From Bifidobacterium cebidarum (GTDB taxonomy: Bacteria > Actinomycetota > Actinomycetes > Actinomycetales > Bifidobacteriaceae), in contig NZ_WBVS01000004.1 of NCBI RefSeq assembly GCF_009193305.1, positions 120,543-184,542 on the forward strand: DNA of 64,000 bases, given 5' to 3'. Below are positions 8,853 to 18,493 of this stretch, piece after piece. Position 1 is the first letter of the stretch; the number at the start of each line of letters is the position of its first letter. A program made the position numbers and the translations under genes. The notes under the pieces were generated by a model, which saw only the letters and a list, made by a program, of their open reading frames with translations, ran no database searches and was not told the origin of the DNA.

Positions 8853-9117
8853 CGTCTAACGCATCAAAACTAATCGTCAGTTTACGGCCCATCCCCTGTG
8901 CCAGCGCTTCGAGCGAACGGAATGATGGGTTAATATGCGCCTGTTCGATCCGACTGATGGTGATGCGCGAAATACCGGAGTTTTCCGCCAATTGGTCCTG
9001 ACTCATGCCCGCATCCTCGCGAGCCTTGCGAAGCGCCTCACCCACTTCCGGGTACACATAATCCTTATCAACCACCACTACCCCCTTATGCGACGATGCA
9101 TACCAAATCACAGTCAT
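8848..9117 (-). CDS. XRE-family helix-turn-helix regulator
   Basis: Up to 89 residues. The HTH_3 domain covers the C-terminal two thirds: VGEALRKAREDAGMSQDQLA, then SGISRITISRIEQAHINPS. The length and form resemble HigA-type antitoxins or small DNA-binding regulators, but no toxin-like neighbour is present. The ATG at 9117 lacks a ribosome binding site. A GTG near 9075 or 9078 has AAGGGGG just upstream and may be the true start (about 75 residues). It is divergent from the LysR gene. Confidence 0.8.
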   Translation of the reverse strand: MTVIWYASSHKGVVVVDKDYVYPEVGEALRKAREDAGMSQDQLAENSGISRITISRIEQAHINPSFRSLEALAQGMGRKLTISFDALDE

Positions 9118-9219
9118 TATAGACAGAATTGACTGTTTATCTCACTATTCGCCAGCCATTGTGGAAAACCTTGGTATAACCTCAGCAAACGGCCAGCCTC
9201 GCTGATATAACTGTGATTT

Positions 9220-10143
9220 ATGACTCTGCTTCAGCTGAAATACATTGTGAAAATCGTCGAATGCGGTTCGATGAACGAGGCATCCCACGCCCTCTACGTC
9301 TCACAGCCGGCATTGAGCTCCTCCGTAAAGGAACTGGAGAACGAGCTCGGCATTGAAATCTTCACCCGTTCCTCCCAGGGCATCGCACTGACCGTGGACG
9401 GCGCCGAATTCCTGACCTACGCCCGCCAGGTGCTCGACCAGGCCGATCTTCTGGAAGAGCGTTACAAGCACGCCAAGCCGCGCAAGCAGCTGTGCCAGGT
9501 CTCCACCCAGCATTACATGTTTGCCGTCGAGGCATTCGTGGAGATGATCAACTCCATCAAGTCTGACGAATACGAGTTCACCATCCGTGAGACCCGTACG
9601 CGCGACATCATCAACCAGGTCGCCAACATGCAGTCTGAAATCGGCATTCTGTACTTGTCCGATTTCAACAAGGACGTAATCGGCAAACTGCTGCGTGAAA
9701 AGCATTTGGAATTCCATCCGTTGTTCCGCGCCCCGTTGCACGTGTTCATCTCGCGCAACAACCCGTTGGCCGCCAAGAAGATCATCACGATGGAGGATCT
9801 GAAGCCGTACCCGTTCATTCAATACGAGCAGGGTGAAGAAGGCTCCTTCTACTTCTACGAGGAAGCAGTCTGGCCGGAATACTCCCCCAAGCAGATCAAT
9901 GTGACCGACCGCGCCACGATCTTGAATTTCATCATCGGTCTCAACGGCTACACGGTGTGCACCGGCATCGACAATGGCGATCTCAACAACGAAAAGATTG
10001 TGACCGTTCCGCTCGACTCTGACGAGACGATGCTGGTTGGCTGGATCACCAACGAGCGCGCCAAACTCTCCAAGGCCGCCGAAACCTATCTCGACAAGCT
10101 CAAGTCCGTGGTCGCCGACCACGGCTACAAGCTCATCGATTAA
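9220..10143 (+). CDS. LysR-family transcriptional regulator
   Basis: 307 residues. The N-terminal winged helix covers about residues 1-60 (LLQLKYIVKIVECGSMNEAS, then QPALSSSVKELE) and the effector-binding domain about 90-295. The ligand is unknown. The gene is divergent from the XRE gene with about 100 bp between them and has no metabolic partner beside it, so it may act in trans. It is followed by a short hairpin terminator. Confidence 0.88.
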   Translation: MTLLQLKYIVKIVECGSMNEASHALYVSQPALSSSVKELENELGIEIFTRSSQGIALTVDGAEFLTYARQVLDQADLLEERYKHAKPRKQLCQVSTQHYMFAVEAFVEMINSIKSDEYEFTIRETRTRDIINQVANMQSEIGILYLSDFNKDVIGKLLREKHLEFHPLFRAPLHVFISRNNPLAAKKIITMEDLKPYPFIQYEQGEEGSFYFYEEAVWPEYSPKQINVTDRATILNFIIGLNGYTVCTGIDNGDLNNEKIVTVPLDSDETMLVGWITNERAKLSKAAETYLDKLKSVVADHGYKLID

Positions 10144-10164
10144 GCAATAACACAACACTGATTG

Positions 10165-10190
10165 TGGCTCCCTTTTCAGGGAGCCATTTG
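10165..10190 (+). terminator. Rho-independent terminator of the LysR gene
   Basis: TGGCTCCC at 10165-10172 pairs with GGGAGCCA at 10179-10186. The loop is TTTTCA and a short T run follows. Confidence 0.75.
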
Positions 10191-10240
10191 TGTATAGAGA
10201 CTTGATAAACAACTATGAAGCGACATGCAATATCAGTATC

Positions 10241-11101
10241 TCAGAACTGTTTTGTCATTACATCAGCACCATATCTGCCATACTGAGAATCACTATTCGC
10301 AGTGTTTATGCTCCAGTATGTGGGGATGATGCGCGTACCTGCCGGGCTGTAATTACCGTATGTCTTGACTACGCAATCGGCATTAGGCTCACATGTTGCA
10401 CCACTGCTGCCCAATGCATAGCCAGAGTCCACTATATTCTGATCGGCATCCACGGTTTCGTAATACACTTCAAAAAACGTCAACGTATTTTGTGAATTAT
10501 TGTGTACCGTAATTGGCACATGATATGAAAACGTTGACTGCTGTGAAATATCGCCGATTGCGGTCACCGTCAGCATCGGAGTCTGAGACTGCTGCTGGGC
10601 TTGCTTAATCTCCTGAATCAGCTGCCCGTATTTTTCCTGGTCTCGTTTAAGCTGATCGACCTGGCTTCCCGCTTCACGAAGCTGCTGCTGCCGATTGTCT
10701 ATATCCTGTTTGGATTCCTCAAGATCACTGTTCGCCCATTTCAGATTCTCGGCTTCTTTACGATATTGCGGGCTTTCCTGAACCACTACGGAACGGCCAC
10801 CTAGATTCCACCCAGCAAAACCGGTGCCAATAAGAGCCGCAATGCAGGCGACAACCACCAATAATCGTGCAACCACAACAAAGTATCGGGCAATTATCCC
10901 ATTCTCATCACGTGAAATCATCGACCGCGCAGCAGTGAATGCATCGCCGATACTATCGAACAAACGACCCGGAAAATACCGCCCTTGCAAATCACGCTCA
11001 CGAAGAAATGGATGCCATTGTGTGTTGTCAAGCTGACGGTCTTGAACCTTAGGCGTTTTTGTCGCCTTGGGATTGTTGCGCTGTGGCTGTTGGTCGCTCA
11101 T
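10241..11101 (-). CDS. Membrane-anchored protein with coiled coil and beta-rich extracellular domain
   Basis: 286 residues of unknown function. A hydrophilic N-terminus (1-70) is followed by one membrane helix (about 74-99) and a Gln/Glu-rich coiled coil (about 112-168). The C-terminal domain contains TVHNNSQNTLTFFEVYYETV, which resembles FxLYD-type extracellular beta domains. The topology is probably N-in, C-out. It overlaps the preceding paralogue-like gene by 4 bp (ATGA), so the two are translationally coupled. Confidence 0.7.
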   Translation of the reverse strand: MSDQQPQRNNPKATKTPKVQDRQLDNTQWHPFLRERDLQGRYFPGRLFDSIGDAFTAARSMISRDENGIIARYFVVVARLLVVVACIAALIGTGFAGWNLGGRSVVVQESPQYRKEAENLKWANSDLEESKQDIDNRQQQLREAGSQVDQLKRDQEKYGQLIQEIKQAQQQSQTPMLTVTAIGDISQQSTFSYHVPITVHNNSQNTLTFFEVYYETVDADQNIVDSGYALGSSGATCEPNADCVVKTYGNYSPAGTRIIPTYWSINTANSDSQYGRYGADVMTKQF

Positions 11102-11817
11102 GGAATCACCGCCGTCTTAACGTCATCGGCGTATTGTCCATCGACTCCCTCTGCCGAATCAGGATTCTTGGTACTTGACACTGATGCCTCATACTTGGTG
11201 GGTTTGATGGTGGCGCCTGAGAACCCCGCATCCTTGAGCATATCCCCCACCACCACTGTCTTGCCTGGATACACAATCACATTTGACGCGTACGCGCTTT
11301 CGTCGCCATCGAGTACTGCGCCATCCTTGCCGATAATCTGATAGTGCACATAAGCGCCGAACATCACATGGCCAGTGTTATTCCTCACAGTGATTTTCGG
11401 GTAATAGTACAAATCAAAACCTCCACCTAATTCGGTGTACCAGGGATCGATATCCGGGCTAATGGATTCAACAATCAATCCCGGTTTGTCGGCTTGCACA
11501 TCGGCGCCATACTGCTGATATAGCTTCTTATCCTCATCAAGCTGTTTTTGCTGCGCAACCGCCCGCGCACGCAAATCATCACGCTGTTCAGTCAGATCTT
11601 TGGTTTTCTTGCGATTCTCAGCGGTCTCATCTTTGACTTTCTTGGTCTTCTGCGCCAACGCAATATAAGTTTGATCCGTAGTGGGATCTTTGGTGACACG
11701 TCCAATAACGAATGTAACTGCAAATGTCACTGCCAGAACTGCAATAATTGCCGCGACCAGTCCAATTATGCGCCTCGATCTGGAACCCTTTTTCATACTT
11801 CCACTGTACTGAGGCAA
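11098..11817 (-). CDS. Membrane-anchored coiled-coil protein, architectural paralogue of its downstream neighbour
   Basis: 239 residues (232 if the second ATG at 11796 is used). A basic N-terminus precedes a membrane helix (about 17-39), a Lys/Glu/Asp/Gln-rich coiled coil (about 50-105) and a C-terminal beta domain with KITVRNNTGHVMFGAYVHYQ, comparable to the FxLYD-like region of the next gene. Function is unknown. I infer that the pair forms a surface-exposed complex. Confidence 0.7.
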   Translation of the reverse strand: MPQYSGSMKKGSRSRRIIGLVAAIIAVLAVTFAVTFVIGRVTKDPTTDQTYIALAQKTKKVKDETAENRKKTKDLTEQRDDLRARAVAQQKQLDEDKKLYQQYGADVQADKPGLIVESISPDIDPWYTELGGGFDLYYYPKITVRNNTGHVMFGAYVHYQIIGKDGAVLDGDESAYASNVIVYPGKTVVVGDMLKDAGFSGATIKPTKYEASVSSTKNPDSAEGVDGQYADDVKTAVIP

Positions 11818-11885
11818 TTATTGGGATACGGGCGAAGTCACGTAAAGTTCATTTTCAATATTCAGCCGTACGAATCAATCAGGCA

Positions 11886-13025
11886 TTATTTGGTGGGCAA
11901 TACCGCGCTGGCTGCAGTGGCAGCGAATCCTTTGACCACTTCAATCATCACATCACGGTCCTCCACGTCGATATTGCGAGCGGCTGCAAGCATCAACGGC
12001 AATGATTGCGACAAGTGTGAGGTCAGCTCGCCGAAGGTCTGGTATCCGCTGGCTTCGAATATCGCGAATAGGTTTTCGATGAACCGGCGGCGATGCTCGT
12101 CATCGAATCTCGCCATCCAACCGTTTACCGTACGCGCCAGGTATTGCGAGCTCGCAGCAAGTCCCTCAGCCTGAACGAACTGGCCATGATCAACCTGCCA
12201 GTGCAAGGCGAAGTGCTGCATGATGCCAATGCCGTCGCTGCCGACCACAGTATATCCGTCGCTCAACTGTTCGCGGGTTTCGAACAGCATGCCGATGATC
12301 GAGGAACCGGGGACCGATTTATGCACGTTATGCTCGATGCGCTGAAAGCCGGAGGCAGCGAAGAAATCATCATCAAAACCAGGGCCATCATGGGAGAAGA
12401 CTGAGACAATACGGTCCTGGATTTCGACTGGCGCACAGGCGGCCGCATACACCGCAAGATTGCCGCCCTTGGAATGGCCGCCGACCATGATGGGGCCACT
12501 CCAACGTTGCGCCACACTGGCGAGGTATTCCGTTGCCGCTTCCTGAGAGGCGACTGGCCTGCGGAAGGCCATCGTGAAATCCTCTTTCCAGCCGACGATC
12601 GAACTGTCTGTTCCGCGGAAAGACACATATAACGTATTGGCTCCATCACCAAGCGCAAACGCGCATGCTGAGAATTGTTTGGTGGTTTCCGGGTCGAATT
12701 CATCCACGTATTCGCCGACGTGCAGACTCCGCCAGCGCGGGCTTTCACACATCGCACGCAACAGATCCACATTCATGTCCGGGGACCAGACCTTGCCGAA
12801 CATGGCGTCATAGCATTCCGCACGCAGCAAATCACGGATAGAAACCATCTGAATTGACGATTGCACAGCCGCAGTCGCCGCCTCTGGATTCATCTGATAT
12901 CGCGGCACGTTATCCGGCATGCGCGCATACGCCAGCTGCGCCAATGCCAGACTATCCGTCTCGTTAAACGGCAGCTTGGCAAAGGTGTCAAAATGCTCTC
13001 GAATATCGTCCGTGATGTTTCCCAT
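11886..13025 (-). CDS. Mbeg1-like (DUF2974) alpha/beta hydrolase
   Basis: 379 residues. The serine-hydrolase nucleophile elbow is GHSKGG at 183-188 (Ser185). Before it lies LYVSFRGTDSS (132-142), a lipase class 3-like oxyanion segment; FSHDGPGFDD follows. These match the Mbeg1-like family of predicted lipases or esterases. No signal peptide is visible, so it is probably cytosolic. The start follows AAGGAAATGCT. It lies 68 bp upstream of the coiled-coil pair on the same strand. Confidence 0.82.
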   Translation of the reverse strand: MGNITDDIREHFDTFAKLPFNETDSLALAQLAYARMPDNVPRYQMNPEAATAAVQSSIQMVSIRDLLRAECYDAMFGKVWSPDMNVDLLRAMCESPRWRSLHVGEYVDEFDPETTKQFSACAFALGDGANTLYVSFRGTDSSIVGWKEDFTMAFRRPVASQEAATEYLASVAQRWSGPIMVGGHSKGGNLAVYAAACAPVEIQDRIVSVFSHDGPGFDDDFFAASGFQRIEHNVHKSVPGSSIIGMLFETREQLSDGYTVVGSDGIGIMQHFALHWQVDHGQFVQAEGLAASSQYLARTVNGWMARFDDEHRRRFIENLFAIFEASGYQTFGELTSHLSQSLPLMLAAARNIDVEDRDVMIEVVKGFAATAASAVLPTK

Positions 13026-13050
13026 AGCATTTCCTTATATGATTAAACAA

Positions 13051-13086
13051 GCAAAGGGAGGTTTCTCAATGAAAACCTCCCTTTGC
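13051..13086 (-). terminator. Hairpin downstream of the small membrane protein gene
   Basis: GCAAAGGGAGGTTT at 13051-13064 is the exact complement of 13073-13086, with an 8-nt loop. It separates the small membrane protein gene from the Mbeg1-like gene. Confidence 0.65.
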
Positions 13087-13114
13087 TGTCACACGTTCCA
13101 TATGCGTCGCAACA

Positions 13115-13303
13115 TCATATTGATGGATAATACTTGTGCAAATCTACTCCGTCGGCGAGTTCGCGCAATTCTTTGGCTTGATGACGGTCAAGTGCTCCGC
13201 CTTTCGCCAATTTGTTTGCTCTGGAATCAAGAGAATGCTGCAGGCCAAGGAAATATTCCAGTGCCATTACGGCTATCGCCAGAACCGCTACCATCACTTC
13301 CAT
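13115..13303 (-). CDS. Small single-pass membrane protein
   Basis: 62 residues when started at the ATG at 13303, which has AGAAGGGG 8 nt upstream; the longer frame to 13396 lacks a ribosome binding site. A membrane helix (MVAVLAIAVMALEYFLGL) opens the protein. A charged, probably cytosolic helical tail follows (SLDSRANKLAKGGALDRHQA). Function is unknown. It lies directly after pyrE but is separated from it by a terminator-like hairpin. Confidence 0.6.
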   Translation of the reverse strand: MEVMVAVLAIAVMALEYFLGLQHSLDSRANKLAKGGALDRHQAKELRELADGVDLHKYYPSI

Positions 13304-13365
13304 GACTATCGCCCCTTCTGTGCAATCTACGCTGCATGCAATCTTCATGATAGTCCCGGAAATAA

Positions 13366-13393
13366 GGAACGCCCCTTTTGCGAGGGGTGTTCC
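13366..13393 (-). terminator. Terminator of the pyr operon
   Basis: GGAACGCCCC at 13366-13375 pairs with GGGGTGTTCC at 13384-13393 (one G-T pair), 34 bp after the pyrE stop in the direction of transcription. Confidence 0.65.
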
Positions 13394-13426
13394 CAAAGGT
13401 TATGCGCAATGGAACCTATTGCGCAA

Positions 13427-14122
13427 TCATGCACCGTACTGTTCGAGATAGGCGGCGGCGCGCTGCTTGATGTCGTTGCTGAGCAGCGGGGTGCCATCGG
13501 CCTTCTTCATCTTGGCGGCTGCGTCGAAGATCTCGCGCACGTTGGCGATGGCGAGTACCGGGAAGCCGAACTCCTGTTCCACAGCCTTGACTGCGGACAG
13601 GTCGGAGTCCTTGGTCTTCTCCATGCGATCCACGGAAAGGACCAGGCCCACGACCTCGACATTGGCTTCGGCCTTGAGCTTCGGAATGACCTCGCGCACT
13701 GCGGTGCCAGCGGTCATCACATCGTCCACAAGCAGCACCTTCATGCCATCGGTGAGCGGAGTACCGACCATCCAACCGCCGTCGCCGTGATCCTTCTTCT
13801 CCTTGCGATCGAAGGTGTAGCCGACGGTCATATTGTGGCCTGCGGTCAGTGCGATGGCGGTGGAGACGGCCAGTGGAATGCCCTTGTAGGCCGGACCGAA
13901 CACGGTGTCGATGTCGCGCGGAATCGTGTTGTGTACGATGGCCTGGCTGATCTTCTCGGCGTAGAATGCGCCGAGGGTCGCGATCTTCTTGCCGTCATCG
14001 AATGCGCCGGCGTTGATGAAGTATGGACTCTGGCGGCCGGACTTCAGCGTGAAGTCGCCGAACTTCAATGCGTTGGATTCCAGCAGGAATTCCGTAAAAC
14101 GATGTGCAAGCGTTTCTGCCAT
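13427..14122 (-). CDS. pyrE: Orotate phosphoribosyltransferase
   Basis: 231 residues. It converts orotate plus PRPP to OMP. The PRPP-binding motif [16 protein letters not shown] is present near residue 120, with the substrate loop [10 protein letters not shown] before it. The ATG at 14122 is preferred because GGAGG lies 7-8 nt upstream; an in-frame TTG at 14137 is weaker. The ribosome binding site overlaps the pyrD stop. It is the last gene of the pyr operon. Confidence 0.95.
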   Translation of the reverse strand: MAETLAHRFTEFLLESNALKFGDFTLKSGRQSPYFINAGAFDDGKKIATLGAFYAEKISQAIVHNTIPRDIDTVFGPAYKGIPLAVSTAIALTAGHNMTVGYTFDRKEKKDHGDGGWMVGTPLTDGMKVLLVDDVMTAGTAVREVIPKLKAEANVEVVGLVLSVDRMEKTKDSDLSAVKAVEQEFGFPVLAIANVREIFDAAAKMKKADGTPLLSNDIKQRAAAYLEQYGA

Positions 14123-14127
14123 AGCAT

Positions 14128-15105
14128 TTACCTCCAAGTTTTGCCTGCGGCCAGTTTAGCAGCGAGCTCGGGACGCTCATCCAACAGGTCATCCAATTCG
14201 CGGGCGATGCGCAACGGTGCCACCGGGTCGAAGAGTGCGGCCGCGCCCACTTCCACGGCGTTCGCGCCGGCATATAGGTATTCCAACGCCTTTTCACCGG
14301 AGTCGATGCCGCCGATGCCGATGATGGGAATCTCCGGCAGCGCGGTACGCACACGGTAGACGGCTGCGATGCCGATGGGCAGCACGGCCGGGCCGGAAAC
14401 ACCGCCGGTCTTATTGGCGATGATCGGCTCACCGGTGCGGATGTTGAGTCTCATGCCGAGCACGGTGTTGATCATGCTCAACGCATCAGCGCCATGTTCC
14501 ACGGCTGCGCGAGCCGGTACGGTGATGTCGGTGACGTTCGGCGTGAGCTTGACGATCATCGGCTTGTCGGTCATCGGTCGTAGCTTGTCCATCAGGGTGG
14601 CCAAGGCCACGGGATCGGTGCCGACGCTCATGCCGCCATGGGTCACGTTCGGGCAGCTGACGTTGATTTCGAGCATGTCCGCATCGGAGTCGGCAAGTTT
14701 TTCGACCACTTGCATGTAATCGTCATCGCAATGGCCTGCCACATTGGCGATCACCATTGCGCCGGCTTTCTTCAGCTTGGGCAGATCGTCCTCAAGATAA
14801 TGATCCACACCGGGATTCTGCAGGCCTACGGCATTGAGGTTCGAGGCCGGGCCTTCCGCGGTGCGCGGGGAAGGATTGCCCTCCCACGGAATCGGCGAGC
14901 ATCCTTTGGTGCATACGGCGCCAAGCTGGCTGACGTCATAGAACCAGCGGACGGCGGCGTACTGGAAGGTTCCGGAGGCGGTGCCGACCGGGTTCTTCCA
15001 TGTGACGCTTGCAACTTGGGTGGAATGTTTCCACTCGTGCGGCTCGTAAATGTTGATGTGCTTGTCGGTTTCGCGTGCAGCGGTTGCGGCAGTGTTGGCG
15101 CTCAT
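14128..15105 (-). CDS. pyrD: Dihydroorotate dehydrogenase, catalytic subunit, class 1B
   Basis: 325 residues, an FMN TIM-barrel enzyme. PVGTASGTF lies near the start, [13 protein letters not shown] binds dihydroorotate and carries the catalytic Cys region, and [20 protein letters not shown] binds the FMN phosphate. Pairing with pyrK immediately upstream indicates the NAD-dependent heteromeric form, suited to an anaerobe. The ATG at 15105 follows GGGGGAA; an upstream ATG at 15120 overlaps pyrK. Confidence 0.95.
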   Translation of the reverse strand: MSANTAATAARETDKHINIYEPHEWKHSTQVASVTWKNPVGTASGTFQYAAVRWFYDVSQLGAVCTKGCSPIPWEGNPSPRTAEGPASNLNAVGLQNPGVDHYLEDDLPKLKKAGAMVIANVAGHCDDDYMQVVEKLADSDADMLEINVSCPNVTHGGMSVGTDPVALATLMDKLRPMTDKPMIVKLTPNVTDITVPARAAVEHGADALSMINTVLGMRLNIRTGEPIIANKTGGVSGPAVLPIGIAAVYRVRTALPEIPIIGIGGIDSGEKALEYLYAGANAVEVGAAALFDPVAPLRIARELDDLLDERPELAAKLAAGKTWR

Positions 15106-15107
15106 CG

Positions 15108-15932
15108 TCACTTCCCCCATCCGAGTTGTTCACGGGTGAATACCGGACCATCGGAGCACACCTTGAGTCGACCGTCCACGGTGTCCACGGTGCAGAGCAC
15201 ACAGGTTCCGTAACCGCATCCCATGCGCTGTTCCATGCTCAGCTGCGCTGGAATATCGCGTTCGGCCGCCCATGCGGCCACTGCCTTCATCATGGGCAGC
15301 GGGCCACAGGAGAGGATAATCGGCGTGTGATCGGTGGCATAGAGTTCACCGGACTGTTCCAACTGGTTCAGCAGATCTACGACATTGCCCTGCGCGTTGT
15401 CGATGCTGAAGGAGCGATCGGTGTAGCGGGAGACATACTCCTCACCGAAGTGGGCATCACGGTAACCGATGACGGAGGTTGCCACGGAACCGGCCAGATC
15501 GGCGATCTTCTGTGCCGCGTACACCAGCGGCGGAACACCGAGGCCACCGCCGACGAGGATGTAGTTGGCGTCTTGCTTCAGGTTGAAGCCGCGCCCGAGC
15601 GGACCCAGTACGTCCACCATGTCGCCGGACTGCAATTGAGCCAACTGCTCGGTGCCGTGGCCGATGATGGCGAAAATCACGCTGACTTCGTCGCCTTCGA
15701 CTTCGCTGACGCCGAATGGGCGGGGCATCAGCATGAAATCGTCGTGCGTGAACAGGTTCACGAACTGGGCGGGCTTGGCGTGGGATGCGATGAACGCGTC
15801 GCGGAAGGTCAAACGCACCACACGGTCGGTCAGTTCGGTAACCTGCGTGACTTCGACGGTGTGACGTGGCGGGAAGAATCCCGCTGCAGTGGCTTCAGCC
15901 ACCACATCATGCGTTGGAGTGAAGGTAGTCAT
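15108..15932 (-). CDS. pyrK: Dihydroorotate dehydrogenase electron transfer subunit
   Basis: 274 residues. The FAD domain contains MPRPFGVSEV, the NAD-binding region has ILVGGGLGVPPL, and a C-terminal [2Fe-2S] site is formed by CGYGTCVLC plus a later Cys. It passes electrons from PyrD to NAD. The start follows GAAGGAATCTG. Only 2 bp separate it from pyrD. Confidence 0.95.
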   Translation of the reverse strand: MTTFTPTHDVVAEATAAGFFPPRHTVEVTQVTELTDRVVRLTFRDAFIASHAKPAQFVNLFTHDDFMLMPRPFGVSEVEGDEVSVIFAIIGHGTEQLAQLQSGDMVDVLGPLGRGFNLKQDANYILVGGGLGVPPLVYAAQKIADLAGSVATSVIGYRDAHFGEEYVSRYTDRSFSIDNAQGNVVDLLNQLEQSGELYATDHTPIILSCGPLPMMKAVAAWAAERDIPAQLSMEQRMGCGYGTCVLCTVDTVDGRLKVCSDGPVFTREQLGWGK

Positions 15933-15951
15933 CAGATTCCTTCCTGATCAA

Positions 15952-16926
15952 TCAGCGGTAGACGGCGATGCGCAATGCGTCGCGCATGTCCAGGGCGGCT
16001 TGACGAGCGCTTTCGGCGACCAGATCCAGTGCTTCGTCGGCGCTCATGGATTCGGAGTATTTGCCGCTCTTCTTCCATGCGCCGATGATGCCGCGGGAAG
16101 AATTGACCAACGCGCCGCTGCCATCAGCGTCGAACATGCCGGCAACATCCTGAGCGGTGCCACCCTGCGCGCCATAGCCTGGCACCAGGAAGAAGGTGTG
16201 CGGCATCCGGGCGCGCAGTGCACGACCTTCCTCAGGATGCGTGGCACCGACCACAGCACCCACACGGGAGTAGCCATGTTCGCCGATGGTTTCCGCACCC
16301 CAGCCTTCCACAAGGTCGGCCACATGCTCGTAAACCTTCTTGCCATCCGCCAGATCAAGCATCTGCAGCTCGCTGGAGGACGGGTTGGAGGTGCGCACCA
16401 GCACGAAGATGTCCTTGTCGGCTTCGGTGGCGGCCTGAACGAACGGAGTGATGCCGTCGGTGCCGAGATACGGGTTCACGGTCACGGCATCCTCGTGCCA
16501 CGGATCAAACGCAGTGCCATCTTCCGAAGCTGCGGATACACCGTTGAGATGATGCGCATAGGCGGCGGCCGTGGAACCGATATCACCACGCTTCACATCG
16601 CCAAGCACATACAGGCCCTGCTGTGCGGCATACTCGCAGGTCATCGTGTACACATCCACGCCGGCCGGGCCAAGCGCCTCATACATGGCGATCTGCGGCT
16701 TGACTGCAGGCACGATATCCGCCACCGCATCGATGATGGTGCGGTTGAACTCAAAGTAGGCAACCGCCAGCTGTGCGGCGGGAAGCTCCTCCGGGGAATC
16801 AACCGAATCGCGTACTTCGTCGGCGAAGCTGGCCACGACCTGCGGCGGGACCAGTGCCTCGGTTGGGTCGAGTCCCACGACGGATGGGTTCTGTACGTTG
16901 TTGATTGCTTCGATCAGACGATCCAT
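15952..16926 (-). CDS. pyrF: Orotidine 5'-phosphate decarboxylase, subfamily 2
   Basis: 324 residues, longer than the enteric type and typical of the actinobacterial subfamily 2. The active site is LGDVKRGDIGSTAAAYAHH (catalytic Lys and Asp). It converts OMP to UMP. The start ATG follows GAAAGGA. It lies between pyrC and pyrK, 16-19 bp from each. Confidence 0.95.
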   Translation of the reverse strand: MDRLIEAINNVQNPSVVGLDPTEALVPPQVVASFADEVRDSVDSPEELPAAQLAVAYFEFNRTIIDAVADIVPAVKPQIAMYEALGPAGVDVYTMTCEYAAQQGLYVLGDVKRGDIGSTAAAYAHHLNGVSAASEDGTAFDPWHEDAVTVNPYLGTDGITPFVQAATEADKDIFVLVRTSNPSSSELQMLDLADGKKVYEHVADLVEGWGAETIGEHGYSRVGAVVGATHPEEGRALRARMPHTFFLVPGYGAQGGTAQDVAGMFDADGSGALVNSSRGIIGAWKKSGKYSESMSADEALDLVAESARQAALDMRDALRIAVYR

Positions 16927-16942
16927 CGAAGTCCTTTCGTAT

Positions 16943-18493
16943 TTACAGACGGCTGAACATGAATTGGGAGCCGATGATGGTGGCGAGTGGACGTCCGGTG
17001 ACCTTCCAACCGCCGAACGGGGTGTTGCGCGCGGCAGAGTGGAAGCTTTCCGGATCCACGGTCCATTCCTCGTCGGTGTTCAAGATGGCCAGATCCACGT
17101 GAGCGGCATCATCCACACGGCTCAGATCGAGCAGGCGGTTCACACCTTCGCGCTTGCCTGCCCGATCGGCTTCGAGGCTCTCCCCCGCTGCAGCATCAGT
17201 AGTTTTTTCGGTTTCCTCGGCAATCACGGCATCCGGATCGTTGCCGGTTGGAGCCGGCTCGGCCCAGTCTTCCACCAGTGCGGCGATATCCGTGGCCTCA
17301 TGGCCCATCAATGCTTCCGGTGCTACGGACATGAGCTCGATCAGACGTTCATCCGAAATGTGGCCGCCATCCACCAGCACCTTGTGGCATACGCCGTACG
17401 CGCATTCCAGACCGATGATGCCATTGGGAGCTTCAAGGAAGCCCAAAGCCTTCTCATCCATCGTGTGCGGGGCATGATCGGTGGCCAGCAAATCAACCGT
17501 GCCGTCGGCGATGGCTGCGATGGTGGCTTTACGATCCGCTTCGGAACGTAATGGCGGGTTCATTTTGGCCAGCGTGCCGTATTCAAGCAGCGCCTCATCG
17601 CTGAGCGCAAGGTAGTGCGGCGCGGTTTCGCAGGTAATCGGCAGTCCTTCAGCCTTGGCCTTGCGAATGGCTTCGAACGAGATGGCGGTGCTCACATGCT
17701 GGAAGTGCACGTGGATGCCGGTTCGGCGTGCGGCTTCGATATCGCGGGCCACGATCTTCAGCTCGGTATCTTCCGGAATGCCGGGAACGCCGAGCTTGTG
17801 GGAGACCGGGCCTTCGTTGACGGCACCGGTATCATGATGTTCACAGTGCTCGATCAAATACAGGTCAGAAGCTTTGGCGTTGGCCAGCACTTCATCCAGA
17901 ATCGGCTCGGGCACAGCGGCACCATCATCACTGATGGCGGTGACCGGGTGCTCGTTCATGGCCGGGGTCTTGGCTTCGTCATCAAATCCCGGCACGTACT
18001 TAAGCCAATCGGCGGTATCGCTTGCTTCCTTGCCGGCGCGATCCTTGGATGCGCAGACGCACAAGTCATAACGAACCGGAAGCTTCACACCGTGGGCGGC
18101 ATCATAGTTCTGGAGGAAATCGATGACATTGCCGAAGCCGGCGTCACGCACTTCGCGTGCGCCGGGTTTATCGGCCTGCGCATCAGCATCAGTAACCGTC
18201 TGACCATCGAGCGCGGGCAGCGTGTTCGGCATGATGAGCACGTTCGTGTAACCGCCGGATGCCGAAGCACGGCAACCGGAGACCATGGATTCCTTATAGG
18301 TCTGGCCGGGATCGCGGAAATGCACATGCGGGTCGGCGAAGCCGGGGGCCACGGTCAGTCCCGTGGCATCGATGTCAGCACCGTCATGCACAGTGTCGGT
18401 ATCGGCGAAGTAGGCGTCGGCAAGGCCCGGAACCTTGAGATCGATGATCTCACCGGTGTTCCAGACCTTGATGTTGCGTAGGGTGATGCTCAC
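16943..18493 (-). CDS. pyrC: Dihydroorotase
   Basis: 516 residues of an amidohydrolase: metal-binding PGFADPHVHFRDPG near residue 50, HCEHH and HFQHVST in the middle, and LATDHAPH with the catalytic Asp. The start is GTG at 18491-18493, overlapping the pyrI stop (GTGA), with GAGGAAG upstream. The protein is about 70-90 residues longer than common type I dihydroorotases because of an acidic, Ala/Glu/Thr-rich insertion (about residues 405-450) before the C-terminal beta domain. Confidence 0.95.
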   Translation of the reverse strand: MSITLRNIKVWNTGEIIDLKVPGLADAYFADTDTVHDGADIDATGLTVAPGFADPHVHFRDPGQTYKESMVSGCRASASGGYTNVLIMPNTLPALDGQTVTDADAQADKPGAREVRDAGFGNVIDFLQNYDAAHGVKLPVRYDLCVCASKDRAGKEASDTADWLKYVPGFDDEAKTPAMNEHPVTAISDDGAAVPEPILDEVLANAKASDLYLIEHCEHHDTGAVNEGPVSHKLGVPGIPEDTELKIVARDIEAARRTGIHVHFQHVSTAISFEAIRKAKAEGLPITCETAPHYLALSDEALLEYGTLAKMNPPLRSEADRKATIAAIADGTVDLLATDHAPHTMDEKALGFLEAPNGIIGLECAYGVCHKVLVDGGHISDERLIELMSVAPEALMGHEATDIAALVEDWAEPAPTGNDPDAVIAEETEKTTDAAAGESLEADRAGKREGVNRLLDLSRVDDAAHVDLAILNTDEEWTVDPESFHSAARNTPFGGWKVTGRPLATIIGSQFMFSRL

